NCBI GenBank assembly: GCA_020444425.1
Contig: JAHLLB010000001.1
Span: forward strand, 186,001-250,000
Length of the DNA: 64,000 nt
Reading direction: 5' to 3'
Source of the DNA: a bacterium
Lineage (GTDB): Bacteria > Electryoneota > Electryoneia > Electryoneales > Electryoneaceae
A program made the position numbers and the translations under genes. The stretch's first letter is position 1, and the number at the start of each line of letters is the position of its first letter. Shown piece after piece: positions 37,292-47,674 of the stretch. The notes beneath the pieces are model-generated. The model saw only the letters and a list, made by a program, of their open reading frames with translations. It searched no databases and had not been told where the DNA came from.

Positions 37292-38950
37292 CTACTTCTT
37301 CCACGACACCCGCGCGGCGATGGGCATCCGCCGCCCCGCCCCGAACGCCTTCTGGCTGACACGCAACCCGGGCGCCGCCTGCCAGCGCTTGTACTCGTTG
37401 ATCTGCACCGTGCGTACCACCCACTCCACGATCTCGCGGTCGAATCCGCGTGAGACGATTTCCTCCGGCCCCGCGCCTTCCTCGAGGAACGCTGCGAGGA
37501 TACCGTCGAGGATGTCGTACTCCGGCAGGGAATCCTGATCCTTCTGATCCGGTGCCAGTTCGGCGGAGGGCGCCTTGGTGATGATGATGTCCGGAATGAT
37601 CTCACGGTCACGGTTGTACCAGCGCGCGAGACGGTAGACATTCGTCTTCAGCAGGTCGCTGATCACCGCGAGGCCGCCGTCCATGTCACCGTACAGCGTG
37701 CAGTATCCCACCGCCAGCTCGCTCTTGTTGCCGGTGGTCAGCAATAAGGCGCCGGTCTTGTTCGAGAATGCCATCAAGAGCGTGCCACGGATACGCGCCT
37801 GCAGGTTTTCCTCGGTCACATTCGGTGCCATTCCGGCGAACGGTTCGGCCAGCGCATCGTTGAACGAGTTGAAAATGGGCGCGATGGGAACGGTGTCGCA
37901 GCGAATCCCGAGGTTTTTCGCCAGCTGGATCGAATCGTCAACCGATCCGGCGGACGAGATGTGCGAAGGCATGGTTACGCCGCGCACGTTTTCCGCACCC
38001 AGCGCGTCCACGGCGATGCACGCGGTCAGCGCGCTGTCGATCCCGCCGGAAAGGCCGATGACGGCGTGCTTGAATCCGCACTTGCGCATGTAGTCCTTCA
38101 ATCCGAGCACCAGAGCACGCCGCAACGACTCGAGTTCGGGCAGATCCTCGGCGACTTCCGGAGCGTTCGTGGCGGAGGTATTGACCACACGGACGTCTGA
38201 TTCGAACGCCGGCAGCAGCTCGATCAACCGCCCCTCACGGTCGCAGAGGTTGGATCGACCGTCGAAGATGAGTTCATCGTTCGCCCCGACCTGGCACACG
38301 GAGAGGAACGGCACACCGTGCTTGCGAGCGTGGAAACCGTTCCGCTCGAAGCGATTGACTTCCTTGTGCATGTTGTAGGGTGAGGCGGTGATGTTGATTA
38401 ACAGTGTCGCGCCTTGCTCCGCTAGATCCTGAATCGGGTTGTCGGCGTAGATCAGAGTCTGCTCGAACTCGGGATCATTCCACGCGTCCTCACAGATGCC
38501 AACCCCCAGCTTCTCACCGGCAAACTCAACGACGTGGTAGTTGTCTTCCCCGCCGGAATCGAAGTAGCGGAGTTCGTCGAAAACGTCATACGTCGGCAAC
38601 AACCACTTGTGCTGCTCGAGCAGGATCTCGCCATTCTGGATCAACAGGGCCGCGTTGGCCAATCCCTTGCCGCGCGAGTTGCCGTTCCGCCGTGGCGCAC
38701 CAAACAAGAGGCCGAGCTGCGGGTAGCGTCGTGACAACTCGAGCATCTCCTCTACCCCGCTCTCGACGAGGTCGAGGAACCAGCGGAATGTGACCAGGTC
38801 GCGTGGTGGATAGCCGGACAATACCAGCTCCGGGTAGACGACGAGGTCAACATTCGAGGTGTCGAGAGTGGTGAGGGCGTCGGCCATGCGGCGGACGTTG
38901 CCATGCACGTCTCCGACAACAGGATTGATCTGCGCGACTGCGATACGCAT
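37292..38950 (-). CDS. nadE: Glutamine-dependent NAD+ synthetase (nitrilase-type amidase plus NAD synthase domains)
   Basis: MRIAVAQINPVVGDVHGNVRRM; VYPELVLSGYPPRDL; AVIGLSGGIDSALTACIAVDALGAENVRGVTMPS; LLLTTGNKSELAVGYCTLYGDMDGGLAVISDLLKT. Confidence 0.95.
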   Translation of the reverse strand: MRIAVAQINPVVGDVHGNVRRMADALTTLDTSNVDLVVYPELVLSGYPPRDLVTFRWFLDLVESGVEEMLELSRRYPQLGLLFGAPRRNGNSRGKGLANAALLIQNGEILLEQHKWLLPTYDVFDELRYFDSGGEDNYHVVEFAGEKLGVGICEDAWNDPEFEQTLIYADNPIQDLAEQGATLLINITASPYNMHKEVNRFERNGFHARKHGVPFLSVCQVGANDELIFDGRSNLCDREGRLIELLPAFESDVRVVNTSATNAPEVAEDLPELESLRRALVLGLKDYMRKCGFKHAVIGLSGGIDSALTACIAVDALGAENVRGVTMPSHISSAGSVDDSIQLAKNLGIRCDTVPIAPIFNSFNDALAEPFAGMAPNVTEENLQARIRGTLLMAFSNKTGALLLTTGNKSELAVGYCTLYGDMDGGLAVISDLLKTNVYRLARWYNRDREIIPDIIITKAPSAELAPDQKDQDSLPEYDILDGILAAFLEEGAGPEEIVSRGFDREIVEWVVRTVQINEYKRWQAAPGLRVSQKAFGAGRRMPIAARVSWKK

Positions 38951-39495
38951 CGGGGTGAGGTCTCCGCAAACTGTGTTCGGACGTTGGGAAAGTACGCGTG
39001 GCTGCGTCACAACTCAGCCTCGGACAAGGTTCCGGAGAGCAGGCAGAATGTCAAGAGGCAGCTCGGGGAAGGTGCTCCGGGTTGACGCTCGGTTCAGCAC
39101 GTTGAGGCGACCGGAATGCTCCCCTACCACTCGCGAAGACGGTGACAGAGCGGACAACAAGAAGTCGGGTTCGTTCGTCAATAGCGAGACCGAGAGCCGT
39201 TTTTCCAGTCCCTCTCTTGTGGATTTGGGCGCTGGCATTGGCACGAATTCAGCTCGTATGTTGTTTTCGTTGAACCTGAACCGAATTCTCAGCGTATTCG
39301 CTTACGTTAGAGATTGCGAATGATGCTGACAGCGGATCGTTGTTGAGATTACAGTTCTGGTTGTGCGGGCTGTCCGCAGACTTCTCAGCGCATTATCTTC
39401 TGCGGATATCATGGGATTCAGCCGTGGCAGGCTGAAGGGAGATGACCAGGCGGGTCGACAGTACGGCACCCGTCTGCAACGGGAGAAGGGGACGC

Positions 39496-40953
39496 ATGCG
39501 ACTCGAGACTGGTCGGTTGCTGCTGCTGTTAATCCTCGTAGGACTTGCCTCAACTGCTTTTGCGGACATTCCCATCAACGAACGGGTCAGTATTGACGGG
39601 AACCTGCGTTTCCGCGGCTTCATCGACGATCGTGACTTCGATTCGGTGAACACCGATCCCGCGTATTATGCCACCATGCGGACCATGATCGGGTTCAAGA
39701 TCCAGGCGACGGACGATGTGTTGTTCCGTGCCAAGATCCGCGACTCCCGTTATGTCGGCGTGCCGTACACGAATACCGTCCCAGGTGGTGCGGACGCGAC
39801 CACAGTCAACACTCAATCCTCGAGTCAGCTTGAACTGCAGGAAGGGTATCTGTTTGCCAATGATATCCTCGGCACCCGTCTCGACCTCCAGATCGGCCGG
39901 TTTGAGATGGAGTACGGCCGCGGGCGACTGCTCGGCGCGTCCGGGTGGAACGTTGCAGGACCGCGCGCGTACGACGGTTTCCGCTTCATGTGGCACAAAC
40001 CCGGTTTCCAACTGGATGTGTTCGCCTCGATCATCCGGGACTATTCGTTTGGCACGATTTGGCCGAACTACCGACCCCCAAACGGCTGGGTCGGTGGGAT
40101 CTACCAGTACTCGGAAAATGCTGGCTACAACGAACAGAAACGCTACCTCGCCGGTGTTGCCGCCAGCTTCATGGACGGCGCGCTGCAACCGTTATTGTTG
40201 ATCGACTACGACACGTTCGACAACACCTATACCTACGAGTCCGGTGACTGGGTGCCGGGCACCATCGCAGCGCAGAAAGAACAGGAATTCTGGATTACTC
40301 CGGCGCTGTACACCAACTTCACGTTCAGTGAAGACGGCGGCAGCCGCTGGGAACTGGAAGGTGATTTTGCGGCACAGATGGGCGCGACCAACGACAACGG
40401 TGCCTATCCGGACAGTTACAGCCTGCTGAGTTTTCTCGCGGCGCTGGAAGTCCGTGTACATGGAAACGATAACAGCGAACCGTTCGTCGGAATCGGCGCG
40501 GACTACACCGGTGTCGGCGAAGGGGATGGCGACCCGCAGGACGTATACGTGTTCTACCAGGATTATTACACGCAGCACGCGTTCCGTGGTGCGATGGATT
40601 ATTTCTGGAACGTGAACAACGGCCTCATCGACGGGTTCATCACTTTTGGCGCCACGCCAACCGATTGGCTGTGCCTCAAGGCGGACATCCACAACTTCAG
40701 CTTCGCGACCTCGCAGGGACGTGTCCGTCCCAACGGCAAGGTGGAAAACCTGAAGCAGCTGGGGCAGGAACTGGACCTGCTGGCGGGCTTCAAGATCAAG
40801 AAGGGGTTCCGTCTCGACGCCGGTTACAACATGTTCTTCCCGACGCAAGAGTTTGCGATGCGTCTGAACCAGACGGTGTACACGCCGGGCGTGCCGAACC
40901 AGTCGGACGCGTTCAGCTACTATGCGTACCTCGTGTTCACAACGATGTTCTAA
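39496..40953 (+). CDS. Outer-membrane beta-barrel/porin-like protein (alginate-export-like)
   Basis: Signal MRLETGRLLLLLILVGLASTAFA; INERVSIDGNLRFRGFIDDRDFDS..; LDLQIGRFEMEYGRGRLLGASGWNVAGPRAYDGFRF; terminal YYAYLVFTTMF. Confidence 0.7.
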   Translation: MRLETGRLLLLLILVGLASTAFADIPINERVSIDGNLRFRGFIDDRDFDSVNTDPAYYATMRTMIGFKIQATDDVLFRAKIRDSRYVGVPYTNTVPGGADATTVNTQSSSQLELQEGYLFANDILGTRLDLQIGRFEMEYGRGRLLGASGWNVAGPRAYDGFRFMWHKPGFQLDVFASIIRDYSFGTIWPNYRPPNGWVGGIYQYSENAGYNEQKRYLAGVAASFMDGALQPLLLIDYDTFDNTYTYESGDWVPGTIAAQKEQEFWITPALYTNFTFSEDGGSRWELEGDFAAQMGATNDNGAYPDSYSLLSFLAALEVRVHGNDNSEPFVGIGADYTGVGEGDGDPQDVYVFYQDYYTQHAFRGAMDYFWNVNNGLIDGFITFGATPTDWLCLKADIHNFSFATSQGRVRPNGKVENLKQLGQELDLLAGFKIKKGFRLDAGYNMFFPTQEFAMRLNQTVYTPGVPNQSDAFSYYAYLVFTTMF

Positions 40954-40956
40954 CGG

Positions 40957-41043
40957 CGGGCTTTAGGCTTTAGGCTTTAGGCTATGGGCTATGGGCTATG
41001 GGCTATGGGCTGTGGGTCATAGGTTATAGGCTATAGCCTATGA
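40957..41043. repeat. Period-7 tandem array (TTTAGGC)n to (TATGGGC)n
   Basis: ggctttaggctttaggctttaggctatgggctatgggctatgggctatgggc. Confidence 0.9.
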
Positions 41044-41157
41044 GCTCTGTAAGATATGTGGCCGTGTCTGTTTACAGACGCGGCCCTGTTGCTCTGGGAC
41101 ACCTGGATCGAAACAATCTTGCCCGTGTTGGCTTCGACAACGCGGGTTTGTTGCTCA

Positions 41158-41211
41158 GCGGGTTGCGAACTGCGGGTTGCGAGCTGCGAGCTGCGAGCTG
41201 CGAGCTGCGGG
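41158..41211. repeat. Period-7 tandem array (GAGCTGC)n
   Basis: gcgggttgcgaactgcgggttgcgagctgcgagctgcgagctgcgagctgcggg. Confidence 0.9.
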
Positions 41212-41257
41212 AAGGAAAACATATGTCACAGACTTAAGTCCGTGGTACTTTGTTTGG

Positions 41258-41401
41258 TGTCATCCTGAACGCAGTGAAGGATCTCCAATATATCTACACT
41301 TGAAAGTCACGTCATTCTGAACGAAGTGAAGAAGATCGGGTTTGATTAACCGTTATCGAAGCTGGATCTTCTTCATTCCACTTCGTTCCATTCAGAATGA
41401 C
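41258..41401. repeat. GTCATTCTGAACGAAGTGAAG-type repeats: one direct copy plus an inverted pair forming a hairpin
   Basis: 41258-41286 tgtcatcctgaacgcagtgaaggatctcc; 41311-41337 gtcattctgaacgaagtgaagaagatc; 41365-41401 gatcttcttcattccacttcgttccattcagaatgac. Confidence 0.85.
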
Positions 41402-41428
41402 ACACATTTACAGTCAAACAGGTACCGA

Positions 41429-41525
41429 TCGCTGGCTTGCATTCACCACCAACCACCTACCGACCACCAACCAACCAACCACCTACCGACCACCGACAAC
41501 CGACCACAGACAACCGGCTACCGTC
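41429..41525. repeat. Degenerate period-7 ACC-rich array overlapping the 3' end of the downstream minus-strand gene
   Basis: accaccaaccacctaccgaccaccaaccaaccaaccacctaccgaccaccgacaaccgaccac. Confidence 0.75.
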
Positions 41526-42759
41526 CGCCGAGATCCGGCTTACGGCTCAGCCCAAGTGTGTAGCCAAGGAACAGCCCCATCGCAATCATGATCTCGCCGT
41601 CCAGCAGGTAGCACTGGGTCAACCCGGCGATCACCAACCCGCCGAAGCCGAGCACTCCCCCCTGTGCCAGCAGGGACGGCAGGTCGCCGTGATCCGGCGT
41701 CAGCCAGAACAGGCGTACGCCGAGCACAACCACACTTCCGACCACCAGCAGCATCAGGATCAAGCCCGGATAACCGCTGACCGACAGCAACCAGAGTGGG
41801 TCGCTGTGCGGGTGTGCGAGGGAGACGAAATCGTGGTTGGGATCAACGCGTTGCTCTGCCTGTGTCCGCCACTGCCCCGGCCCGACACCGGTAACCGGGT
41901 TCTCCTGTCCCATCTCCAGCGACGCCTGCCACATCAGCACCCGGTCCTGCTCGCTGTGGGTGGACAGATTCGCGGCGTCCAGGATGCGGGTACGGAAACC
42001 ATCGGAAAATGTGAACAGCCCGGCGATCAGCACCACTCCGGCGATCAGCGAAATGATCGCGACCTTCTTGTTGCGGGTAAGCAGGAACAGGACCAGCATC
42101 CCCGCAAGTCCCATCCACGGGCCACGCCGGAACGCGAGCACGACCGACAACAGGATGATCACCATCCCGGCCCACGCCCAGAACGCCTGCGCCTTGCGTT
42201 GTTTCACCGCCCACGGCAGCAACGCGAGGAAGAACAGCATCTGCATCCCGGCGAAGGTCAACGCCATGTTGAGCAGGCCGACCGGCAGGTAGAACGGGAC
42301 GACCTCGTCGGGCATCGTCTCGATGAACTGGCCGTAGAGGAAATCGGTGCCGGTGAAGTATTGCACGATCCCGTTCAGGGCGCTGAACACACCTGCAATC
42401 ATCAACGCCGGAATCAGCCAACGGATCGCGCCGTGTTGCTGAACAAGGTGGTAGGCGGCGTAGAATCCGAGCAATGCGACGAGAAACTTGGTCTGTAGAA
42501 AGTTCAGGCTGTCCATTGGATCCGGTGAGGCGATGGCAGCGATCACCAGCCACAGCAGCAGCGCGGCGATCAGGTAGTGCGTCGGAGTGAGCTTGCTGCG
42601 TGGTGTCCACCCGTTGAACAAGCCGATCACAGCGACGAGGAAGCCGATGCCGGCGAACACCTGCGCAAGGAAAATCCCGGTGACAATCGAGAACGCGAAC
42701 GCCGCCAGCCATGCGGCGGTGAGCCAGGGTGTTTTCGCGGAGTGTGCTTTGGCAGTCAT
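41518..42759 (-). CDS. O-antigen ligase-like polytopic membrane protein
   Basis: VVLAFRRGPWMGLAGMLVLFLLTRNKK; DRVLMWQASLEMGQENPVTGVGPGQWRTQ; HPHSDPLWLLSVSGYPGLILMLLVVG. Confidence 0.8.
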   Translation of the reverse strand: MTAKAHSAKTPWLTAAWLAAFAFSIVTGIFLAQVFAGIGFLVAVIGLFNGWTPRSKLTPTHYLIAALLLWLVIAAIASPDPMDSLNFLQTKFLVALLGFYAAYHLVQQHGAIRWLIPALMIAGVFSALNGIVQYFTGTDFLYGQFIETMPDEVVPFYLPVGLLNMALTFAGMQMLFFLALLPWAVKQRKAQAFWAWAGMVIILLSVVLAFRRGPWMGLAGMLVLFLLTRNKKVAIISLIAGVVLIAGLFTFSDGFRTRILDAANLSTHSEQDRVLMWQASLEMGQENPVTGVGPGQWRTQAEQRVDPNHDFVSLAHPHSDPLWLLSVSGYPGLILMLLVVGSVVVLGVRLFWLTPDHGDLPSLLAQGGVLGFGGLVIAGLTQCYLLDGEIMIAMGLFLGYTLGLSRKPDLGGR

Positions 42760-42823
42760 AGGTCGCTCGGACGGTTTCAACAGTTGCGCGCCAATATAGC
42801 ACCTAAGACACACCTATTGCCCT

Positions 42824-43014
42824 CGGGCTTTAGCCCGGGATAACCCGTCGTCCAAGCATCCACCGCACCCATGCCCTCGGACTTCAGTCCGGGACAGCCT
42901 ACCGTCCAAGAAAAATGACTTATAAGTCGTTCAATCTTCTCCAACCCCGGACTGAAGTCCGAGGACGTAAATACTCGGTCACATACAGTTCATTCGATCC
43001 CGGGCTAAAGCCCG
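42824..43014. repeat. Two A-B REP pairs arranged head-to-head (A B B' A')
   Basis: Palindrome centres ~42830 (CGGGCT/AGCCCG), 42884 (CGGACT/AGTCCG), 42954 (B'), 43007 (A'). Confidence 0.95.
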
Positions 43015-43180
43015 AGGGCATGTCGTGCCAACCTTTTCGACAATAGATGTGTGTGACTCAATAGCAGGCAGGTATGTCGACCAATCGTCCGGCTCCGGTG
43101 CGTGTGTGACCGGCACGCGTTGCCGTGATCCGCTCTCGCCCGTACCTTGTCGCGAAATCGTCTCACAGATCGCGTGAACC

Positions 43181-44356
43181 ATGGCCGACAACCGTTGCCG
43201 CATCCTCATTTTCACCCAGAACGACTGGTTCTTCCACCTGCACTTTCTCGCGTTGGGGCAGGCGTTGGCGGACACCGGCGCGGAGGTGTCGCTGGCGTGC
43301 CTGGTGGACGAACACGGCGAACGGCTGGAAGCGGCGGGTTTGCGTGTGCTCGCACTCAGCAGCCTCGATGTGCGCAGCCTCGGGCTGAAAGCACAGGCGA
43401 AAACGGTGGTCGAGCTGGTGCGGCTGATCCGGCGCGAACAGCCGGATATGGTGCTGACCATCTCGCCGAAACCGGCGGTATTGGGCTCATTTGCGGCAAA
43501 ACTGGCGGGGGTGCCGTCGATTCTGAGCCTGATGACCGGGCTCGGCTTCCTGTTCGCTGGCGAAAACGAGCGATTACAGACACTGCGGCGGGTAGTCCTC
43601 GGCGCGTTGAAGTGGGCGCATACTGGCGCCGGCAGCCGCATCCTGTTTCAGAATTCCATGGATCGGGAGTTGTTGATCAAGTCGGGCGTGATCCCGGGAA
43701 GCAAGGCGCCGCTGGTCGGCGGAGTCGGCACGGACCTTGACAAATTCAAACCGGGCCCGCGCAAGAATGAGGTTCCGGTGATTGTCTTCGGCGCACGAAT
43801 GATCCGTGACAAGGGCGTGCTCGATTTGGTCGAGGCGGCGCACATCCTGCATGAGCAAGGGTTGAGATTCCGAGTCCTGCTCTGTGGCGATCCCGACCCC
43901 GGCAACCCGAACTCGTTGACGACGGACGAGCTGGTCGAGATCCACGAGGAACGGTTCGTTGACTGGCTCGGGCATGTCAGCGATATCGAGCGAATCCTCG
44001 CCGGCGCGGACATTGCCTGCCTCCCCACCTACTACCGCGAGGGAATGCCGAAATTCCTGCTCGACAGCGCGGCGGCGGGGCTACCGTTGGTGACGACAAA
44101 CGCGCCCGGCTGCACGGACGTCGTGACCCACGGCGAGAACGGCCTGATTGTGCCGCAACGCAGCCCGGTGGCGTTGGCGGATGCGCTGCGGCAACTGATC
44201 GTGGATCGTGATCGGCGTCAGGCGATGGGCCGTGCCAGCCGCAAGCGCGCGGAAGCGGAATTTTCGGCGGACGCATTCGTCGAACGCGTCTTCGCTGTGT
44301 TCGACGACGCGGCGGTCGCCGCGGGCCGTCCCGGCTGCGTCTTCTCCACCCGGTAG
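43181..44356 (+). CDS. Glycosyltransferase family 4
   Basis: MVLTISPKPAVLGSFAAKLAGVPSILSLMTGLGFLF; PVIVFGARMIRDKGVLDLVEAAHIL; CLPTYYREGMPKFLLDSAAAGLPLVTTNAPGCTDVV. Confidence 0.9.
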   Translation: MADNRCRILIFTQNDWFFHLHFLALGQALADTGAEVSLACLVDEHGERLEAAGLRVLALSSLDVRSLGLKAQAKTVVELVRLIRREQPDMVLTISPKPAVLGSFAAKLAGVPSILSLMTGLGFLFAGENERLQTLRRVVLGALKWAHTGAGSRILFQNSMDRELLIKSGVIPGSKAPLVGGVGTDLDKFKPGPRKNEVPVIVFGARMIRDKGVLDLVEAAHILHEQGLRFRVLLCGDPDPGNPNSLTTDELVEIHEERFVDWLGHVSDIERILAGADIACLPTYYREGMPKFLLDSAAAGLPLVTTNAPGCTDVVTHGENGLIVPQRSPVALADALRQLIVDRDRRQAMGRASRKRAEAEFSADAFVERVFAVFDDAAVAAGRPGCVFSTR

Positions 44357-44469
44357 ATCTCCTTCCACTCTCGCTGACCGGAGTTGACTCTCAAAGTTCA
44401 AGTAACCGCTCAAGGTTGAAACCTGCGATCCCGATAGAGGAAATGAGGTTGTCTCTGTTCGGGAGTATC

Positions 44470-45465
44470 ATGCGCAGGTTGGTTGTTCCACTCATCGTGC
44501 TGCTGCTGGCGTCAACGGTGCTGGCAAAAACGGACATCGTGATCGATCCGGATTACGATCCGCGCATCCCCCTGCGTGTGGTGGTCCTCCCCGCGCTGAA
44601 GGAACGCAGCCTGAAGCGGGTGAACGAGCGCACCGTCTCCGCGATGCTTAGCACCGAACTGTTGAAGCTGTACGAGGTGACCGATTTGCTTCGTTTCGAG
44701 GCAGCGCTGAGCGCTCAACGCTTGAGCCTGGACAACGCATTCACCGCCAACTCTCGGGAAACAATTCGCGACGTGACCGGTGTCGACGCGGTGATCAATG
44801 TTGAGGTGTACCGCTGGGAGGAAGGCACCGGCGGGATTCCGTTCCTCGGACGCAAGAGCGGCACCATCGCCATGCGGATCAACATGCTCGATCCGTATAC
44901 CGGCCGCGCGTACTGGAGTGTTAACCGTCTCGAAGACGTGAAACCGGGGACGGTGTTCCTCGACCGCACCACCGAACTGTTTCGAGACCTGGTCGATGAA
45001 CTGGGTGACGAATTGACCGACATCGCCGAAGAGTTGAGCGAGGCGGACTCGTACGCCGAACTCGCAGCGACGCGGGAACCGTGGCAGCGGATGGAAGGCT
45101 ACAGCCGTCGCACCTATGACGGCCAGGACGGTGTCGAGCGTGGCTTCATGCCGTACATGACGCCGGAAGCGGCCTACATCGAAGCCTACCGCGGCTACGG
45201 CTACCAGCCGGACACCGACAAGCAGGCGTACGAGGCACCAATCTCACCGGACACGCGCTACGAGGACATTGAGGGTGAACAGGTGCCGGTATTGCCGGAC
45301 ATGGGATATGAGGCGGAGTTGTACGACCGGGCGTTCCACGCCGCGCTGGATTCGTTGATCCAGTGGTCGAAACGGGATTCGTTGGGACAAGTGATCGTGC
45401 CGCCGAACCTGCCGCCGTTTGAATTGCAGGAGATGCCCGAGGACTCGGTGGGGGTGGAAAACTAG
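44470..45465 (+). CDS. Secreted protein of unknown function, weakly GNA1162/CsgG/TolB-N-like
   Basis: Signal MRRLVVPLIVLLLASTVLA; LRVVVLPALKERSLKRVNERTVSAMLSTELLKLYEVTDLLRFEAAL..VTGVDAVINVEVYRWEE. Confidence 0.5.
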   Translation: MRRLVVPLIVLLLASTVLAKTDIVIDPDYDPRIPLRVVVLPALKERSLKRVNERTVSAMLSTELLKLYEVTDLLRFEAALSAQRLSLDNAFTANSRETIRDVTGVDAVINVEVYRWEEGTGGIPFLGRKSGTIAMRINMLDPYTGRAYWSVNRLEDVKPGTVFLDRTTELFRDLVDELGDELTDIAEELSEADSYAELAATREPWQRMEGYSRRTYDGQDGVERGFMPYMTPEAAYIEAYRGYGYQPDTDKQAYEAPISPDTRYEDIEGEQVPVLPDMGYEAELYDRAFHAALDSLIQWSKRDSLGQVIVPPNLPPFELQEMPEDSVGVEN

Positions 45466-45893
45466 TCCTGCTGTTTCGGTTCAGAACTGGATGACGATTC
45501 CGGGTGAGAGCTGCCGCTTTCGCCCGTTTTCGTTGGCGAAGTCTTGTACGGCGCGGGATCGTCGGGCCTGCGTTGTGGCTCGATGGCGTCCGGGTACGGA
45601 AGCTCGGGCGGGACATATTTTCCCTCGGCGTCCGGCTGGGGTTCGCGGGAAGCGGTGGGGGCGTCAGGTTTGCGCGGTCCACGGATCGGGTTGCCCTTCA
45701 TCATGGACGCGGCATCCTTCATTTCCTCTTCGATGCCGATGCGGTTGATTTCACGGCGGACCTCATTCAGCGAGCGGCGCATCGTCGAGGACCATTTCCC
45801 CATCATGCGCGCCACACGTGGTAATTCCTTTCCGCCGAACAACAGCAGCACGACGAACAGGATCAGCAGGACTTCACCGCCACCGGGAAACAC
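45462..45893 (-). CDS. tatB: Sec-independent translocase TatA/B-like protein
   Basis: MFPGGGEVLLILFVVLLLFGGKELPRVARMMGKWSSTMRRSLNEVRREIN, followed by a charged tail; adjacent to tatC. Confidence 0.8.
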   Translation of the reverse strand: MFPGGGEVLLILFVVLLLFGGKELPRVARMMGKWSSTMRRSLNEVRREINRIGIEEEMKDAASMMKGNPIRGPRKPDAPTASREPQPDAEGKYVPPELPYPDAIEPQRRPDDPAPYKTSPTKTGESGSSHPESSSSSEPKQQD

Positions 45894-45896
45894 GGA

Positions 45897-46982
45897 TTAT
45901 GCCTTCCGTTCCGGGTTATCATCAACGTTTCCGGCTGGGCCGGACCCGTCACCATCGGTTTCATCATCGCCGGTCTCATCGGGTTCGAATCCTTCGGGCG
46001 GATCGAGTTCCCCGCGTTCCTTCATCCGGCGAATGCGTTCATCCCTAATATCCTCAACCGTGAGCCCGCGCGCCTCTTTCTTCGCCGGTTGCGGCTCGGA
46101 GGAAACAGCGTCTGACTCGCGCGGAACCGTATTGACATCATCCTCGAGGTCGGAATAGTCTTCTTCGGGTTGTTTTTTGTCTGAATCCGAGCCTGCTCCA
46201 TCCCCTTCCCCATCGCCGTTGCCGTCATCCGCCATGAATTCGGCGTGTTTCTTCTCGTACTGTTTCCGCGCGACGATGGCGAGCAGGATGCTGGCCTCGT
46301 ACAGGATGACCATCGGCAGCGTAAGCACCGCCTGGGTGAACACGTCCGGCGGCGTGATCAATGCCGCCAGCAGCAGGAAGGCGACGATCATATGCCGACG
46401 GTATTTCCGCAGGAACGCCGGTGTGACAACGCCGAAGCGTGCGAGGAAGTAGATCAGCAGCGGCAGTTCGAAGACGACGCCGAACGCGAGCAATAGCCTC
46501 AGCACGAAGTCGACGTATTTCCCCAGCGACCACGCGTTCTGAATCTCCTGTGTGCCAAAGCTGAGGAAGAAGCGGGTGGCGTACGGCAGCACATACAGCG
46601 AAAATGCCGCCCCGGTGATGAACAACAGGCTGGAGAAGAACACGACCGGGAGGACCAACTTGCGCTCGTGCTCGAACAATCCGGGCGCGACGAACGCCCA
46701 GACCTGGTAAAACACCCACGGCGCGGCGGCAACCAACCCGGCAACAAGCGCGATCTTGAGCCGAACAATGAAGCCTTCCGCGGGTGCAAGTAGTGCTAGG
46801 CTGGCGGAGGTCTCGTTCTCGAACGGAATCAGCAGCCAGCCCTGGAAAATCGGGGCAAAGTAGTAACAAACGGAAGCAGCGAGAAAAATCCCGACCAACG
46901 CCCGCCACAGGGACGACCGCAGTTCATCGAGATGATCGAAGAACGTCATCTCGGCGGGAGTTTTTTTCTCGCGTTTGCTCAT
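45897..46982 (-). CDS. tatC: Twin-arginine translocase subunit TatC
   Basis: [102 protein letters not shown]. Confidence 0.95.
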   Translation of the reverse strand: MSKREKKTPAEMTFFDHLDELRSSLWRALVGIFLAASVCYYFAPIFQGWLLIPFENETSASLALLAPAEGFIVRLKIALVAGLVAAAPWVFYQVWAFVAPGLFEHERKLVLPVVFFSSLLFITGAAFSLYVLPYATRFFLSFGTQEIQNAWSLGKYVDFVLRLLLAFGVVFELPLLIYFLARFGVVTPAFLRKYRRHMIVAFLLLAALITPPDVFTQAVLTLPMVILYEASILLAIVARKQYEKKHAEFMADDGNGDGEGDGAGSDSDKKQPEEDYSDLEDDVNTVPRESDAVSSEPQPAKKEARGLTVEDIRDERIRRMKERGELDPPEGFEPDETGDDETDGDGSGPAGNVDDNPERKA

Positions 46983-47674
46983 GCGTTCACGAATTGATCA
47001 ATAACCGACTCGAAGATCGCCCGGCCGTCATCGTGGACAATCAACGCGTCGCAGCGGCGTTCCGGGTGCGGCATCATGCCGAGCACGTTCCCGCCTTCGT
47101 TGATGATCCCTGCGATGTTGTTCACCGACCCGTTCGGGTTGGACTCCGCATCCACATCCCCGCTCAACGAACAGTAGCGGAACAGCACACCGTTGCGGTC
47201 TTCCAGCCGTTTCAGCTCATCCTCGGCGAGGAAATACGATCCTTCATGGTGCGCGATCGGGATGCGCAGTACCTGCTGCGGTGTACACGCGTTGGTGAAG
47301 CGGGTGTCGGTGCGTTCGACACGGACCGGCTGATCCTGGCAGATGAACCGCAGGCTGTGGTTCTGCCGTAACGCTCCCGGCAGCAGTCCGGACTCGGTCA
47401 GCATCTGGAAGCCGTTGCAGATCCCGATCACGATTCCGCCCTTGTTCGCAAAGGCGATGACTTCGTTCATCACCGGGCTGAAGCGTGCGATGGCACCGGA
47501 ACGGAGATAATCGCCGTAGGAGAATCCGCCCGGCAGCAGGATGCCGTCAACGTCGCCGAGTTCGGTTTCCTTGTGCCAGATAAAGCGCACGTCCTGGCCG
47601 AAAACGCGGCCCAGCACGTCGTATGCGTCCCGGTCACAATTGGAACCGGGAAAGACGATCACACCCCACTTCAT
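46979..47674 (-). CDS. purQ: Phosphoribosylformylglycinamidine synthase subunit PurQ
   Basis: [77 protein letters not shown]. Confidence 0.95.
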   Translation of the reverse strand: MKWGVIVFPGSNCDRDAYDVLGRVFGQDVRFIWHKETELGDVDGILLPGGFSYGDYLRSGAIARFSPVMNEVIAFANKGGIVIGICNGFQMLTESGLLPGALRQNHSLRFICQDQPVRVERTDTRFTNACTPQQVLRIPIAHHEGSYFLAEDELKRLEDRNGVLFRYCSLSGDVDAESNPNGSVNNIAGIINEGGNVLGMMPHPERRCDALIVHDDGRAIFESVIDQFVNA

